Below, in pieces: positions 24,667 to 34,475 of a DNA stretch of 40,893 nt; the stretch's first letter is position 1; each line of letters opens with the position of its first letter. Source of the stretch: Gammaproteobacteria bacterium (lineage in GTDB: Bacteria; Pseudomonadota; Gammaproteobacteria; Steroidobacterales; Steroidobacteraceae); assembly GCA_003132425.1 (NCBI GenBank), contig PKXS01000105.1, forward strand, positions 15,896 to 56,788, written 5' to 3'. A program made the position numbers and the translations under genes. The notes below the pieces were generated by a model. That model was not told the DNA's origin. It searched no databases and saw only the letters and a program-made list of their open reading frames with translations.

Positions 24667-25743
24667 GTGCAAACGCTTCAGGTAGATGTCGGGCATACGC
24701 GTTATCCCATAACGATCGGCTCAGGTCTGTTGAGCAACCGCGAACTGCTGGAGAGCCAAGTAGCCGCCGATGACTGCCTGATCGTGACCAACACTACGGT
24801 GGCGCATCTATACCTGCCGAATTTGCGCGCAAGCCTCGCCAAGCGCCGGGTCGCCGAGTGCATCCTGCCGGACGGCGAGCAGCACAAGACGTTGCAAACG
24901 GCCGGATGGGTGTTCGATGCTCTGGTAGCCAACAAGTTGAATCGGGACGCAACGGTGCTGGCGCTCGGCGGCGGCGTGATCGGGGACATCGCCGGTTTTG
25001 CTTCGGCCTGCTACCAGCGCGGAATCGGCTATGTTCAGGTTCCCACGACGCTGCTCGCCCAGGTGGACTCCTCCGTCGGCGGCAAAACCGGAGTGAACCA
25101 CCCGGCCGGCAAGAATCTGATCGGCGCCTTCTACCAGCCGCTCGCGGTGATCTGCGATACGGATACGTTGGCGACCTTGCCGGATCGGGTGCTGCGGGCC
25201 GGCCTCGCCGAAGTGATCAAGTACGGCTGCGTATGGGACCCGCTGCTTTTCGATTGGTTGGACCGCAACATGGCGAAGTTATTGGCGCGAGATGCGGATG
25301 CGCTCACCTATGCAATCGCGCGATCCTGCGAAATAAAGGCGACCGTGGTCGCCCAAGACGAACGCGAGCATAACTTGCGCGCCATATTGAATTTCGGCCA
25401 CACGTTCGGCCATGCTATCGAAGCGGCTACCGCTTATGACACATATTTACACGGCGAAGCGGTCGCCTTAGGGATGTTGATCGCCGCGGATCTGTCCCAT
25501 CGGTTGGGATTGACGAAAGCGCCCGTCAAAGAGCGGCTGCGGGATATTCTGAGGCAGGCCGGACTGCCGACGACACCGCCGCGAATCGGCGCGGAGCGCG
25601 CCTTGGAACTGATGCGAATGGACAAGAAAGTTCTTGCCGGCGCGCTGCGATTGGTTTTGCTCGAAAAGATCGGCAGGGTCATCGTGACGTCCGAGTATCC
25701 GCAGACCACGCTCGATGCCACATTGACAGAGTATTTTTCATGA
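24667..25743 (+). CDS. aroB: 3-dehydroquinate synthase
   Basis: AroB converts DAHP to 3-dehydroquinate using NAD and a divalent metal. The 358-residue protein starts at GTG 24667. It has the NAD-binding [20 protein letters not shown], the active-site [31 protein letters not shown] with the metal-ligand Glu, and [11 protein letters not shown] with ligand His. The gene is 19 nt after aroK and its stop overlaps the next start (ATGA at 25740-25743). Confidence 0.97.
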   Translation: MQTLQVDVGHTRYPITIGSGLLSNRELLESQVAADDCLIVTNTTVAHLYLPNLRASLAKRRVAECILPDGEQHKTLQTAGWVFDALVANKLNRDATVLALGGGVIGDIAGFASACYQRGIGYVQVPTTLLAQVDSSVGGKTGVNHPAGKNLIGAFYQPLAVICDTDTLATLPDRVLRAGLAEVIKYGCVWDPLLFDWLDRNMAKLLARDADALTYAIARSCEIKATVVAQDEREHNLRAILNFGHTFGHAIEAATAYDTYLHGEAVALGMLIAADLSHRLGLTKAPVKERLRDILRQAGLPTTPPRIGAERALELMRMDKKVLAGALRLVLLEKIGRVIVTSEYPQTTLDATLTEYFS

Positions 25744-26891
25744 CCAGTCTCGCGCCCTACGCTGCCCACGACGACCAATCGCGCGGCAGGCGGTTTCCAG
25801 AACCGAAGCCGGCCTATCGTTCCGAATACCAGCGCGATCGCGACCGCATCGTTCATTCCACGGCCTTTCGCAGACTGGTATACAAAACGCAGGTGTTCGT
25901 CAATCATGAGGGCGACCTTTACAGGACTCGGCTGACCCATTCGCTCGAAGTGGCGCAGATCGCGCGCACCATCGCGCGCGCCCTTAACCTCAACGAGGTG
26001 TTGTCCGAAGCCATATGTCTCGCCCACGATCTTGGGCATACGCCGTTTGGGCACGCCGGGCAAGACGCCCTTAATGAATGCATGAGGGATTTCGGCGGCT
26101 TCGAGCACAATCTGCAATCGCTGCGGGTGGTCGACACGCTCGAGGAACGCTACGCGGACTTTGACGGCCTGAATTTGAGTTTCGAGTGCCGCGAGGGAAT
26201 TCTCAAGCACTGCTCGCATAACAACGCGCTTCAACTCGGCGAATTGGGCGAGCGATTCATCAACCGGCGGCAGCCCGGATTGGAGGCGCAGCTGGCCAAC
26301 TTCGCCGATGAGATTGCCTATAACAACCATGATGTGGAGGACGGAATTCGGGCAGGTCTCATCAGCGCGGAGCAATTGCTGGAGGTGCCGCTATTCCTTG
26401 AATATCACGCGCAGGTGCTCGCCAAGTATCCGGCGCTCGCGGGCCGCCGCCTGGTCTATGAGATCGTGCGGCGCATGATCAACCGCCTCGTCACGGACTT
26501 GATCGACTCCTCGGCGGCGCGCCTCGGCGCATCGGGTGTGATGTCGATAGCCGAGGTAAGAGCCCATCCGGGGCCTTTGATCGGCTTCGGCGACTCCACG
26601 CGCGAACTTAACCTTGCGCTGAAGACATTTCTGCGCGAATACCTATACAAGCATTACAAGGTGCGCCGCATGACTTCCAAGGCGCGGCGCGTCGTGCGCG
26701 AGTTGTTCGATGCGTTTATCGACGATCCCGGCTTGATGCCCGACGAGCATCGAGCGGCCTGCACTCGAATGGAATTGCTGCAGGGCCCGGCCGGCCGAGC
26801 TCGCTCGGCCGCCGATTACATCGCCGGCATGACGGATCGCTACGCGATCTTGGAACATCGCCGGCTGTTCGATCCAAGCGAAAGAACTTGA
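25740..26891 (+). CDS. dgt: Deoxyguanosinetriphosphate triphosphohydrolase-like protein
   Basis: dGTPase-type HD hydrolases cut dNTPs to nucleoside plus triphosphate and help control dNTP pools. The 383-residue length and sequence fit the shorter dgt-like family rather than the 505-residue E. coli Dgt. Metal and catalytic residues are visible: [48 protein letters not shown] (HD pair) and EDGI with [13 protein letters not shown] (Asp). Its exact nucleotide preference cannot be told from sequence. It is coupled to aroB and hemE by 4-nt overlaps. Confidence 0.93.
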   Translation: MTSLAPYAAHDDQSRGRRFPEPKPAYRSEYQRDRDRIVHSTAFRRLVYKTQVFVNHEGDLYRTRLTHSLEVAQIARTIARALNLNEVLSEAICLAHDLGHTPFGHAGQDALNECMRDFGGFEHNLQSLRVVDTLEERYADFDGLNLSFECREGILKHCSHNNALQLGELGERFINRRQPGLEAQLANFADEIAYNNHDVEDGIRAGLISAEQLLEVPLFLEYHAQVLAKYPALAGRRLVYEIVRRMINRLVTDLIDSSAARLGASGVMSIAEVRAHPGPLIGFGDSTRELNLALKTFLREYLYKHYKVRRMTSKARRVVRELFDAFIDDPGLMPDEHRAACTRMELLQGPAGRARSAADYIAGMTDRYAILEHRRLFDPSERT

Positions 26892-27946
26892 GCACTGCGC
26901 TGAAGAACGATTTGCTGCTGCGCGCCTTGCTAAGGGAGCCGACGCCGCGGCGACCCATATGGTTGATGCGTCAGGCGGGACGCTATCTGCCGGAGTATCG
27001 AGCGTCGCGCGCGCGTGCCGGTGATTTCCTGGCCATGTGCACCAATCCGGAAATAGCCTGTGAGATCACTTTGCAACCCGTCGATCGATTTCCGCTCGAC
27101 GCCGCGATCCTGTTTTCGGATATCCTGACGATTCCGCACGCGATGAATTTGGGCCTGGAATTTGAAGCCGGCGAGGGCCCAAGATTCGAGCGTCCGGTAC
27201 GCACTGCGGGCGACATAGGCAAGCTCGGCGTCCCCGATCCAGGGCATGAGCTAAGGTACGTCATCGACGCCGTGGCCCTGGCTCGCCGTGAACTGGCGGG
27301 CCGGGTCCCGTTGATCGGCTTCGCGGGCAGCCCGTGGACGGTTGCCACCTATATGGTGGAAGGCGGGGGCAGCAAGGCGTTCGGCCATATCAAGCGCATG
27401 ATGTACGAATCGCCGCAAAATCTGCATCGCCTGCTCGAACTGCTCGCCAAGGCGACCATCCTGTATCTCAACGCGCAAATTGCCGCGGGCGCGCAAGCCG
27501 TCATGCTGTTCGACACCTGGGGCGGCATCCTGACTCCCTCGCAATATGAGGAATTCTCGCTGCGCTACATGGCGCAGATCGTGGACGCGTTGACCCGCAA
27601 CGCGGAAGGCCGGCGCGTGCCGAATATAGTGTTTACCAAGGGTGGAGGCGCCTGGCTGGCGAAAATCGCGGCGATCGGTTGCGACGCCGTCGGCGTCGAT
27701 TGGACCACGGATCTTGCCGCCGCAAGGCTAAGCGTCGGCGGACGCGTGGCCCTGCAAGGCAATCTTGATCCATCGGCGTTGTTCGCATCGCCTAGTACGC
27801 TGCGGGCCGAGGCATTGCGCGTTCTCGATGGTTACGGCCCGGGGCCCGGGCATGTATTTAACTTGGGCCACGGGATCACGCCCGACGTCGATCCGGAGCG
27901 CGTGGCCGCGCTGGTGGAGGCCGTGCGGGCCTACGTTCCGGGCTGA
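26888..27946 (+). CDS. hemE: Uroporphyrinogen decarboxylase
   Basis: HemE decarboxylates uroporphyrinogen III to coproporphyrinogen III in heme synthesis. The 352-residue protein starts at TTG 26888, forming a TTGA overlap with the dgt-like stop. Both family signatures are present: [20 protein letters not shown] near residue 18 and [18 protein letters not shown] near residue 138, with the catalytic Asp in [13 protein letters not shown]. The 3' end overlaps the convergent fadD gene by 16 nt. It closes the 8.9-kb rightward pil/aro/hem block. Confidence 0.97.
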   Translation: MSTALKNDLLLRALLREPTPRRPIWLMRQAGRYLPEYRASRARAGDFLAMCTNPEIACEITLQPVDRFPLDAAILFSDILTIPHAMNLGLEFEAGEGPRFERPVRTAGDIGKLGVPDPGHELRYVIDAVALARRELAGRVPLIGFAGSPWTVATYMVEGGGSKAFGHIKRMMYESPQNLHRLLELLAKATILYLNAQIAAGAQAVMLFDTWGGILTPSQYEEFSLRYMAQIVDALTRNAEGRRVPNIVFTKGGGAWLAKIAAIGCDAVGVDWTTDLAAARLSVGGRVALQGNLDPSALFASPSTLRAEALRVLDGYGPGPGHVFNLGHGITPDVDPERVAALVEAVRAYVPG

Positions 27947-29610
27947 GCGCGAAACTCGTCGCGAAGCGCGCGCCGCAAGATCTTACCGACATTGGTCTTC
28001 GGCAATTCGGATCGGAAATAAACATGCTTCGGCACTTTGTAACCCGTCAGTGCTGCGCGGCAGTGCGCGATCAAGGCCTCCGCAGTGAGATTCGGGTCTT
28101 TTTTGACGACGAATAGCGCCACGACTTCTCCCGAGTTCTCGTCGGCCTGCGCAACCGCGGCAACCTCCAGCACGCCTGGGTGTTCGGCGGCGACGCTTTC
28201 GACTTCATTGGGATAGACATTAAAGCCCGATACCAGAATCATGTCCTTCTTTCGATCCTCGATGTAAACAAACCCACGGGAGTCCATGCGGCCAACGTCG
28301 CCCGTGCGCAGCCAATCCCCGAACATGACCTTTTCCGTTTCATCCGGCCGATTCCAATAGCCGCGCATGACTTGCGGGCCAAACACGCAAATCTCTCCTA
28401 CCTCGTTCACGGCCAACTCATTGCCCGCGTCGTTGCGAATCGAGACATCAGTGGACGAGATGGGTAATCCGATCGAGCCGTTGAAATCCAAGCCGATGGG
28501 ATTGATGCAGGCGGCCGGCGAAGTTTCGGTCAATCCCCAGGCCTGGGTGAGAATATTACCTGTCACCTTTTTCCACCGCGCCGCCACCACCCCCTGCACG
28601 GCCATGCCGCCCCCCAAGCTGACGCGCAGCGCACTGAAATCAACCGACTCGAATCCCGGAGTGTGCAGCAGCGCGTTGAACAGAGTGTTCACTCCGCTGA
28701 TAAACTGGAACTTGAACTTCTTTAGTTCTGCGACAAATGCGGGAAAGTCCCGCGGATTGGTGATCAGGATATTGCGCGCACCCAGGCGCATGAACAGCAG
28801 ACCGTTGGCGGTCAGCGAAAAGATGTGATACAGCGGCAGCGCGGTGATGACGACGCCGATCCTCTGTGTTTGCAACGACGGCTTGATCCAAGCGCTGGAT
28901 TGCAGGACATTGGCCACCATGTTGCGGTGCGTGAGAACCGCGGCTTTTGCGACGCCCGTGGTGCCGCCGGTATATTGCAGGAAGGCAATGTCCTGCGGGC
29001 CCACCGCGACCGGTTCGAGCTTGAGCCCAAGTCCCATGGACAGCGCGCCTTTGAAGCGCAGCGCGCCCGGAATATTCCAGGCGGGGACTTGCTTGCGCAC
29101 GTGCCTTAATACGAAATTCACGATAAATCCCCGCATCAGCCCCAGCAAATCGCCGACGCTGGTCACCAATACCTGTTTAAGTTCACTGCGAGGCAGCACT
29201 TCTTGCAGCACATGCGTGAAATTCTCGAGGATGACGATGGCTTTGGCGCCTGAATCCTTGAGTTGATGCTCAAGCTCGCGCGCCGTGTACAGCGGGTTGG
29301 TGTTGACGATCACCATTCCGGCGCGCAACGCGCCGAACAGCGCGACCGGGTACTGCAGGATATTGGGCATCATGAGCGCCACTCGATCGCCCGGAACAAG
29401 GCCGCCCATGTGCTGCAGCCACGCGCCGAAGGCGCGGCTCAGCTCGTCGAGCTGGGCAAAGCTCAAGGTGGCGCCCATGTTGGTGAAGGCCGGCAACGCG
29501 CGATGTTTCGCGCAGGCCTCTTCGAACATCTCTTTCAGCGAGGCATATTCGTCGGGGTCGATGTCCGCCGGTACGCCGGCGGGATACTGTTGCAGCCAAA
29601 TACGATCCAC
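27931..29610 (-). CDS. fadD: Long-chain fatty acid--CoA ligase FadD
   Basis: FadD activates fatty acids to acyl-CoA at the inner membrane for beta-oxidation or lipid synthesis. The protein has the AMP-binding motif [20 protein letters not shown], the [13 protein letters not shown] region, [20 protein letters not shown], and the FACS/C-terminal part ending [17 protein letters not shown] with the catalytic Lys. An ATG at 29649 is in frame, but GTG 29610 (559 residues) is preferred because it aligns with the E. coli start ([17 protein letters not shown] compare KKVWLNRYPADVP) and has GAGGAG upstream. It is convergent with hemE. Confidence 0.95.
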   Translation of the reverse strand: MDRIWLQQYPAGVPADIDPDEYASLKEMFEEACAKHRALPAFTNMGATLSFAQLDELSRAFGAWLQHMGGLVPGDRVALMMPNILQYPVALFGALRAGMVIVNTNPLYTARELEHQLKDSGAKAIVILENFTHVLQEVLPRSELKQVLVTSVGDLLGLMRGFIVNFVLRHVRKQVPAWNIPGALRFKGALSMGLGLKLEPVAVGPQDIAFLQYTGGTTGVAKAAVLTHRNMVANVLQSSAWIKPSLQTQRIGVVITALPLYHIFSLTANGLLFMRLGARNILITNPRDFPAFVAELKKFKFQFISGVNTLFNALLHTPGFESVDFSALRVSLGGGMAVQGVVAARWKKVTGNILTQAWGLTETSPAACINPIGLDFNGSIGLPISSTDVSIRNDAGNELAVNEVGEICVFGPQVMRGYWNRPDETEKVMFGDWLRTGDVGRMDSRGFVYIEDRKKDMILVSGFNVYPNEVESVAAEHPGVLEVAAVAQADENSGEVVALFVVKKDPNLTAEALIAHCRAALTGYKVPKHVYFRSELPKTNVGKILRRALRDEFRAQPGT

Positions 29611-29762
29611 GCGGGATGACTCCTCGTTCTTGTTCCGCGTGTATAGCATCGGTTCACGATGCCAGCAACGTTATCGAATGCGGTGACCGTCGTCTTTATC
29701 TGTAAAGTAGTGCTCCGCTGCGCCGCTGTGGACCGGATCAACTCAATTGATGGAGCCGAATT

Positions 29763-30158
29763 ATGAAAACTTGGCGACTATTCTGCCTCGGCGCCTGTGC
29801 CGCGCTGTCCGGTTGCGTCGTTGGCTATGGGCACTGCCTGTGGCTACAACCCGTTAAGAGCGAATTGACGGGGCGGGTGCACTTTCGCGACTATCCGGCC
29901 GCCGATGGCGTGGATAACGTGCCGGTACTGGTATTGGATCGCACCGCGTATGTATACGTGCCGACCTTGAGTCACTTATGTCTGTCTGCGGACGAAGTGC
30001 AACTTGTCGGCGTGTCCGAGTTTCCGCGAAACATCGGCGAGAACTCTCGCGTCAGCGTCGTCGGTTCGCTATTTCAAGCAGCTTCGGCTCGTCAGCACAC
30101 GCCCTTCCTGATGAATGTCGTTACAATTTCTTCATTATCGCCGGCCGCCGCACGCTGA
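29763..30158 (+). CDS. Putative lipoprotein, hypothetical
   Basis: A 131-residue protein I do not recognise. It has a lipoprotein-type signal (LFCLGACAALSGC, Cys about residue 18) and GGAG 8 nt before ATG 29763. The mature part is small and beta-rich in appearance (VPVLVLDRTAYVYVPT; NSRVSVVGSLFQAAS), with three further Cys/His-containing spots (GHCLW, SHLCLS). It stands between divergent fadD and the DUF3761 gene. The 150-nt gap to fadD contains TAAAGT near 29703, a weak -10 candidate. A cell-envelope role is only a guess from the lipobox. Confidence 0.7.
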   Translation: MKTWRLFCLGACAALSGCVVGYGHCLWLQPVKSELTGRVHFRDYPAADGVDNVPVLVLDRTAYVYVPTLSHLCLSADEVQLVGVSEFPRNIGENSRVSVVGSLFQAASARQHTPFLMNVVTISSLSPAAAR

Positions 30159-30213
30159 ACCCCGGAGCGGCCTATCCTAAGAGCCGAGGCGTTGGATTGA
30201 ACGCTAATCCGTT

Positions 30214-30219
30214 TACAAT
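30214..30219 (+). promoter_or_regulatory. Candidate -10 element for the DUF3761 gene
   Basis: TACAAT at 30214-30219 is a 5 of 6 match to the sigma70 -10 box, 40 nt before ATG 30259. The -35 region (TTGGAT, 16 nt upstream) is weak. An interrupted GGATT/AATCC inverted repeat at 30194-30210 lies between them and could be an operator. Confidence 0.3.
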
Positions 30220-30258
30220 CCGCGCGGGGATTGAGCATAAACCAAGGAGAACACATTT

Positions 30259-30633
30259 ATGAAGCGTGGAAATCTGATCAGTTTGGCGGCCGCTCCGCTG
30301 CTGATGTTGGCGATGTCGCTGCCCAGCTATGCCGACACCACGGCTGCGCCGCCGGCAACTTGCAAGGACGGCACCACCTCCACTGTCACCGGTCATGGCG
30401 CGTGCAGCGGTCACGGCGGCGTTCAGAAGACGGCGAAAGCAGCGGCTCCCGCGGCGGCGGCAACTGCCGCAGCGCCTGCCCCTGCGAAGTCGACAACGGC
30501 AGCTGCCGGCAACACCGATCCGACCGGTGCAACGGCTAAATGCAAAGATGGTACTTATTCGAAGTCAAAGAGCCACTCGGGGGCGTGTTCGAAGCATGGC
30601 GGCGTTGCGGACTGGATTCCGGCCGCAAAATAG
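30259..30633 (+). CDS. Secreted DUF3761 protein with two repeats
   Basis: A 124-residue secreted protein with a signal peptide (LISLAAAPLLMLAMSLPSYA) and AAGGAG about 10 nt before ATG 30259. Two copies of the same short domain are present: CKDGTTSTVTGHGACSGHGG (about residues 34-53) and CKDGTYSKSKSHSGACSKHG (about 94-113). An Ala/Pro-rich linker separates them. The pattern C-K-D-G-T...A-C-S-x-H-G-G matches DUF3761, whose function is unknown to me. Paired Cys suggest a disulfide and the His/Cys pattern could bind metal, both unproven. A strong terminator follows. Confidence 0.8.
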   Translation: MKRGNLISLAAAPLLMLAMSLPSYADTTAAPPATCKDGTTSTVTGHGACSGHGGVQKTAKAAAPAAAATAAAPAPAKSTTAAAGNTDPTGATAKCKDGTYSKSKSHSGACSKHGGVADWIPAAK

Positions 30634-30644
30634 CGTGCAAGTGC

Positions 30645-30674
30645 GGGCGGCGGTCCCTTAGAAGACCGCCGCCC
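30645..30674 (+). terminator. Intrinsic terminator between DUF3761 gene and tesA
   Basis: GGGCGGCGGTC at 30645-30655 pairs perfectly with GACCGCCGCCC at 30664-30674 (8-nt loop), followed by GTTTATTT. It lies 12 nt after the upstream stop and abuts the stop of the convergent tesA gene, so it may serve both strands, with a better T-tail on the plus strand. Confidence 0.8.
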
Positions 30675-30676
30675 GT

Positions 30677-31294
30677 TTATTTGCGCAAGATGGGCCTCAG
30701 TGTCGGCCAAACGTTGTCGAGCAGTTTGGGCTGTCCGAGTTCGTTGGGGTGAAATCCGTCGGCCTGCATGAGCCGCGGGTTCATAGCAATGTCATTCAAC
30801 ACGAAAGGTATCAGCGGTAGCTTCTTATCGCGCGCCACCTCGCTGAACGCCAAGCGAAATTGTTCCGTGAATTCCGGACCGTAATTAGGCGGTATCCGCA
30901 TGCCCAGCAGCACGACACGCGCCCCGGCTGCCGTGGAAAGTTCAACCATCCGGGCCAAGTTATCGCGCATCTGGCCGACGGGCAGCGCGCGCAGACCGTC
31001 ATTGCCGCCGAGTTCGAGGATCACGATTCGAGGACGATGCAGCTGCAGCGCTCGCGGCAAGCGCGCCAGTCCGCCGGCGGTCGTTTCGCCGCTAACGCTG
31101 GCATTGACGACCTGGTAACCGTACCCTTCAATCTTGAGCTTTGTCTGCAGCAACGCCACCCAACCTTGCGCCGCCGCGTGATCTATCCCGTAACCGGCAC
31201 TGATGCTGTCGCCGAACACGAGAATCACGGGTGTTGCGGCTCCGGCCGAGACAGACGCAGCGATGAGTATCAGTAGGACCATAAACCGTTTCAC
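30677..31294 (-). CDS. tesA: Acyl-CoA thioesterase I / arylesterase TesA (SGNH hydrolase)
   Basis: TesA is a periplasmic SGNH-fold esterase/thioesterase/lysophospholipase. From GTG 31294 (GGGAG upstream) it has 205 residues with a signal peptide (FMVLLILIAASVSAGA). Catalytic blocks are VFGDSISAGYGI (Ser), VNASVSGETTAGG (Gly), ELGGNDGLRALP (Asn) and MQADGFHPNELG (Asp/His). A longer frame begins at ATG 31357 but would run across the divergent ybbA start and bury the signal peptide. The divergent arrangement with ybbA-ybbP is the same as in E. coli. Confidence 0.95.
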   Translation of the reverse strand: MKRFMVLLILIAASVSAGAATPVILVFGDSISAGYGIDHAAAQGWVALLQTKLKIEGYGYQVVNASVSGETTAGGLARLPRALQLHRPRIVILELGGNDGLRALPVGQMRDNLARMVELSTAAGARVVLLGMRIPPNYGPEFTEQFRLAFSEVARDKKLPLIPFVLNDIAMNPRLMQADGFHPNELGQPKLLDNVWPTLRPILRK

Positions 31295-31305
31295 AGCCGC
31301 TCCCG

Positions 31306-31980
31306 ATGCAAGATCAAGTTGTTCTCGAAGCCAGAAATGTATCCAAGACAGTGACAAGCCCCGAGGGGCCGCTCACCATTCTCGCCGATGTCAGCCTCAG
31401 CGTGCTAACCGGCGAGACATTGGCGATCGTCGGCGCCTCCGGCGCCGGCAAATCCACCCTGTTGGCGTTGCTCGCAGGTCTTGATTCGCCCAGCACCGGC
31501 CGGGTGCTGATCGCCGGCGTCGATTTGACCGAGCTCGACGAAGATGGCCGCGCCGCCATTCGCGGCCGGCATGTAGGATTTGTATTCCAGTCGTTTCATT
31601 TGATTCCGTCGCTGACCGCCATGGAAAATGTCATGTTGCCTCTGGAACTGGCCAATCGTAGGGATGCACAGCCGGCGGCGGCGCTGGCGCTGCGGCAAGT
31701 GGGGCTGACGCCGCGCTTGGCGCATTATCCTAAGCAGCTATCCGGCGGCGAGCAGCAGCGGGTGGCAATCGCGCGTGCCTTCGTCACGCATCCAGCGGTA
31801 CTGTTCGCGGATGAACCGACGGGCAATTTGGATACGATGACTGGACAGCGCGTCACGGACCTTTTGTTCGAACTGAATCGCAGCGCCGGCAGCACGTTGA
31901 TTTTGGTCACCCACGACCGCGCTCTCGCGCGCCGCTGCGGTCGGGTGCTGGAACTTGACGCCGGCCACACCAGGAGCTAG
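31306..31980 (+). CDS. ybbA: ABC transporter ATP-binding protein YbbA
   Basis: The 224-residue ATPase of a MacB/LolD-like type VII ABC system has Walker A GASGAGKST, Q-loop FQSFHLIPSLTAMENV, signature LSGGEQQRVAIARAF, Walker B VLFADEPTG and H-loop VTHD. It is divergent from tesA with only 11 nt between the start codons, so promoters must lie inside one or both coding regions or overlap heavily. It partners with the permease 5 nt downstream. Substrate unknown; the E. coli homologue was linked to an outer-membrane/periplasmic role. Confidence 0.96.
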   Translation: MQDQVVLEARNVSKTVTSPEGPLTILADVSLSVLTGETLAIVGASGAGKSTLLALLAGLDSPSTGRVLIAGVDLTELDEDGRAAIRGRHVGFVFQSFHLIPSLTAMENVMLPLELANRRDAQPAAALALRQVGLTPRLAHYPKQLSGGEQQRVAIARAFVTHPAVLFADEPTGNLDTMTGQRVTDLLFELNRSAGSTLILVTHDRALARRCGRVLELDAGHTRS

Positions 31981-31985
31981 CCCTC

Positions 31986-34475
31986 ATGCAGGTCATGCGC
32001 TTCGCCCTGCGCAACCTTTGGCGCGACTTGAAATCCGGCGAGCTCTCGGTCCTGCTGCTCGCCCTGACGGTCGCCGTTCTCTCGTTGACGGCCGTCGGGT
32101 TCTTTACCAGCCGAATTGCCCAGGGGGTGCGCGCACAGGCAACCGAAGTGCTGGCGGCCGATCTACGCCTGGAATCCGCCAATCCCATTCCGCAGCGTTA
32201 TTTTTTGCAGGCCCGGGCCAGGGGGCTTAAGAGCGCGCAAGAACTGACATTTCCAACGGCGATATTCAACGGCGATGCGAGCCAGTTGGCGGCAGTCCAT
32301 GCGGTGACCTCCACTTACCCGTTGCGCGGTCGCGTGCGGATTGCAGACGCGCCCTTCGGCGCATCGCGCATCACCGACCGGGTCCCGGGCCCCGGCGAAG
32401 CGTGGATCGACGCGCGCATCATTGCGCAGTTAAAAATACCGCTGGGAACATCGCTGCGAATCGGCGCTCAGCGGTTCCGGGTGACGGAGGTCCTCGACTA
32501 CCGCCCCGACCAGGGAACCGGCTTCGTGAACCTTGCGCCCGCCGTCATGCTCAACATTGCGGATGTGGCCGCGACCCAGCTCATTCAGCCCGGAAGCCGG
32601 GTGACGTACGCGGCGCTGTTTGCCGGCGCCGCGCCGGCGATAGCCGAGTTTCGCGACTACGTGACTGCGACCAAGGCGCCGGGCGAGCGTCTTCGCGAGG
32701 TCGAAGAGTCCAGCCGCCAGCTCAATTCTGCTATCGATCGTGCGAGCCGATTTCTGAATCTCGCAAGCCTCGCCGCTGTGTTGCTTGCCGCGGTGGCCGT
32801 GGTCATGGGTGCTCGCCGCTACGCGGCGCGCCATATCGACAGCGTCGCTCTGATGAAATGCATGGGTGCCGCTCAAAACTTCGTACTCGCGATATCCGTC
32901 ATTGAATTGTCCCTGTTGGCGGTTGCGGCCGTCGCCGCCGGCGCACTCCTTGGATATGTGGCCCAATCGGGGATCGCTTGGTTGCTGCGCGATCTCATTC
33001 GCAGTGAACTTCCCGCCGCCTCACTGGCGCCTCTGCCTATCGCGCTCCTCACCGTACTGGCAATGCTCATCGGCTTCGCGCTGCCGCCGCTGCTGCAGCT
33101 GAAAAGCACCCCGCCGGCGCGCGTGCTGCGTAAGACGGTCGCCGCGCCGCCGCTGCGCTACGGATTGAGCTACGTGCTCGCGCTGGCAGCGCTGGCCGCG
33201 ATTCTATGGGGCCTGGTGCGCGATACGGAGCTAGTGGCGAGCGTGTTCGCCGGAGTGTTGGGCGTGGGTCTATTGCTGACTCTGGCGGGCTACGGTCTGG
33301 TGCGATTGACCGGCCGTCTGCGGGGCGGAGTCGGAATCGCGTGGCGCTACGGGCTCGCCAATGTCTCTCGGCGCGGGGGCGGCAGCGTGGTGCAAATTGT
33401 CGCCTTCGGCTTAGGACTGATGGTGCTCCTGTTGCTTGCGGTCGTGCGCAACGATCTGCTCGCCGATTGGCGCCGCAGCCTTCCCGGCGACGTGCCGAAC
33501 AATTTCCTGATCAACATTCGCCCCGACGAGCGGCAGTCTTTGCAGGATTTCTTGCGGACGCGAGGCTTCGGGCGGCCGCAAATGTATCCCATGGTGCGCG
33601 CGCGCATCACCGCGATCAATTCAAAGCCCAGTGATTCGCTCAAGCTGTCCGGCGATACCGGCCGCATGTACATCGAGCGCGAACAGAACCTGACTTGGGC
33701 TGCAAATCTCATGGAAGACAACCAATTGGTCGCAGGCCGTTGGTGGGGACCGGCTGATGTCGGCAAGCACTTGGTATCGATTTCGTCCGAGTATCAAGAG
33801 GCTCTGCACTTGAAACTCGGCGACAAGCTTAGCTTCGATATTGCAGGTGAACCTCTCACGGTGGAGGTAGCCAGCATTCGTAAAGTGCGTTGGGACAGCT
33901 TCCGGCCGAATTTCTTTCTGGTGTTTCCGCCCGGCGTCCTGGACGGCGCCGCCAGCACCTACATGACCAGCGTGTATCTGACGCCGGCACAGCGGCCGGC
34001 GTTGGTCGATCTGGTGCGGCAATTCCCGACGGTCTCCGTGTTCGATGTCGACGCCATTCTCAAGCAGATTCGCCAGATCATGGACCGTGCGTCCCTGGCC
34101 GTTCAGTACGTGTTCTTATTCACCTTGGCGGCGGGCATCGTCGTGCTGCTCGCGGCCGTGCAATCGACTCGGGACGAGCGCCGTTATGAAAGCGCGATAT
34201 TGCGAACCCTGGGTGCCAGCCGCAGCACGGTGCTGCAGGGCGTCGCCGCGGAATTCTCCGCGCTGGGACTTCTCTCCGGTACATTGGCGGCCTTCGGCGC
34301 ATCCGGTGTCGGCTGGATCTTGGCGCATCGATTGTTTTCCCTGCAATACACGCTCGACCCCTGGCTGTGGATCGTCGGCTTGGCGAGCGGTGCGATTCTC
34401 GTCGGAGTCAGCGGCACGCTCGCCACGCGTCGCGTCGTCAATACTCCGCCCATCGTCACATTGCGCGACGACTAA
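31986..34475 (+). CDS. ybbP: ABC transporter permease YbbP (FtsX-like)
   Basis: The 829-residue permease of the YbbA-YbbP pair starts with a membrane segment (LSVLLLALTVAVLSLTAVGF, about residues 20-40) and a large periplasmic domain (to about 255). A core of helices follows (LASLAAVLLAAVAVVMGA; FVLAISVIELSLLAVAAVAA; PLPIALLTVLAMLIGFALPP; YVLALAALAAILWGLV). A second FtsX-type half ends with AVQYVFLFTLAAGIVVLLAA, LLSGTLAAFGASGVGWILA and WLWIVGLASGAILVGVSGTL. The two FtsX halves fit the YbbP family. It overlaps the convergent next gene by 4 nt. Confidence 0.95.
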   Translation: MQVMRFALRNLWRDLKSGELSVLLLALTVAVLSLTAVGFFTSRIAQGVRAQATEVLAADLRLESANPIPQRYFLQARARGLKSAQELTFPTAIFNGDASQLAAVHAVTSTYPLRGRVRIADAPFGASRITDRVPGPGEAWIDARIIAQLKIPLGTSLRIGAQRFRVTEVLDYRPDQGTGFVNLAPAVMLNIADVAATQLIQPGSRVTYAALFAGAAPAIAEFRDYVTATKAPGERLREVEESSRQLNSAIDRASRFLNLASLAAVLLAAVAVVMGARRYAARHIDSVALMKCMGAAQNFVLAISVIELSLLAVAAVAAGALLGYVAQSGIAWLLRDLIRSELPAASLAPLPIALLTVLAMLIGFALPPLLQLKSTPPARVLRKTVAAPPLRYGLSYVLALAALAAILWGLVRDTELVASVFAGVLGVGLLLTLAGYGLVRLTGRLRGGVGIAWRYGLANVSRRGGGSVVQIVAFGLGLMVLLLLAVVRNDLLADWRRSLPGDVPNNFLINIRPDERQSLQDFLRTRGFGRPQMYPMVRARITAINSKPSDSLKLSGDTGRMYIEREQNLTWAANLMEDNQLVAGRWWGPADVGKHLVSISSEYQEALHLKLGDKLSFDIAGEPLTVEVASIRKVRWDSFRPNFFLVFPPGVLDGAASTYMTSVYLTPAQRPALVDLVRQFPTVSVFDVDAILKQIRQIMDRASLAVQYVFLFTLAAGIVVLLAAVQSTRDERRYESAILRTLGASRSTVLQGVAAEFSALGLLSGTLAAFGASGVGWILAHRLFSLQYTLDPWLWIVGLASGAILVGVSGTLATRRVVNTPPIVTLRDD

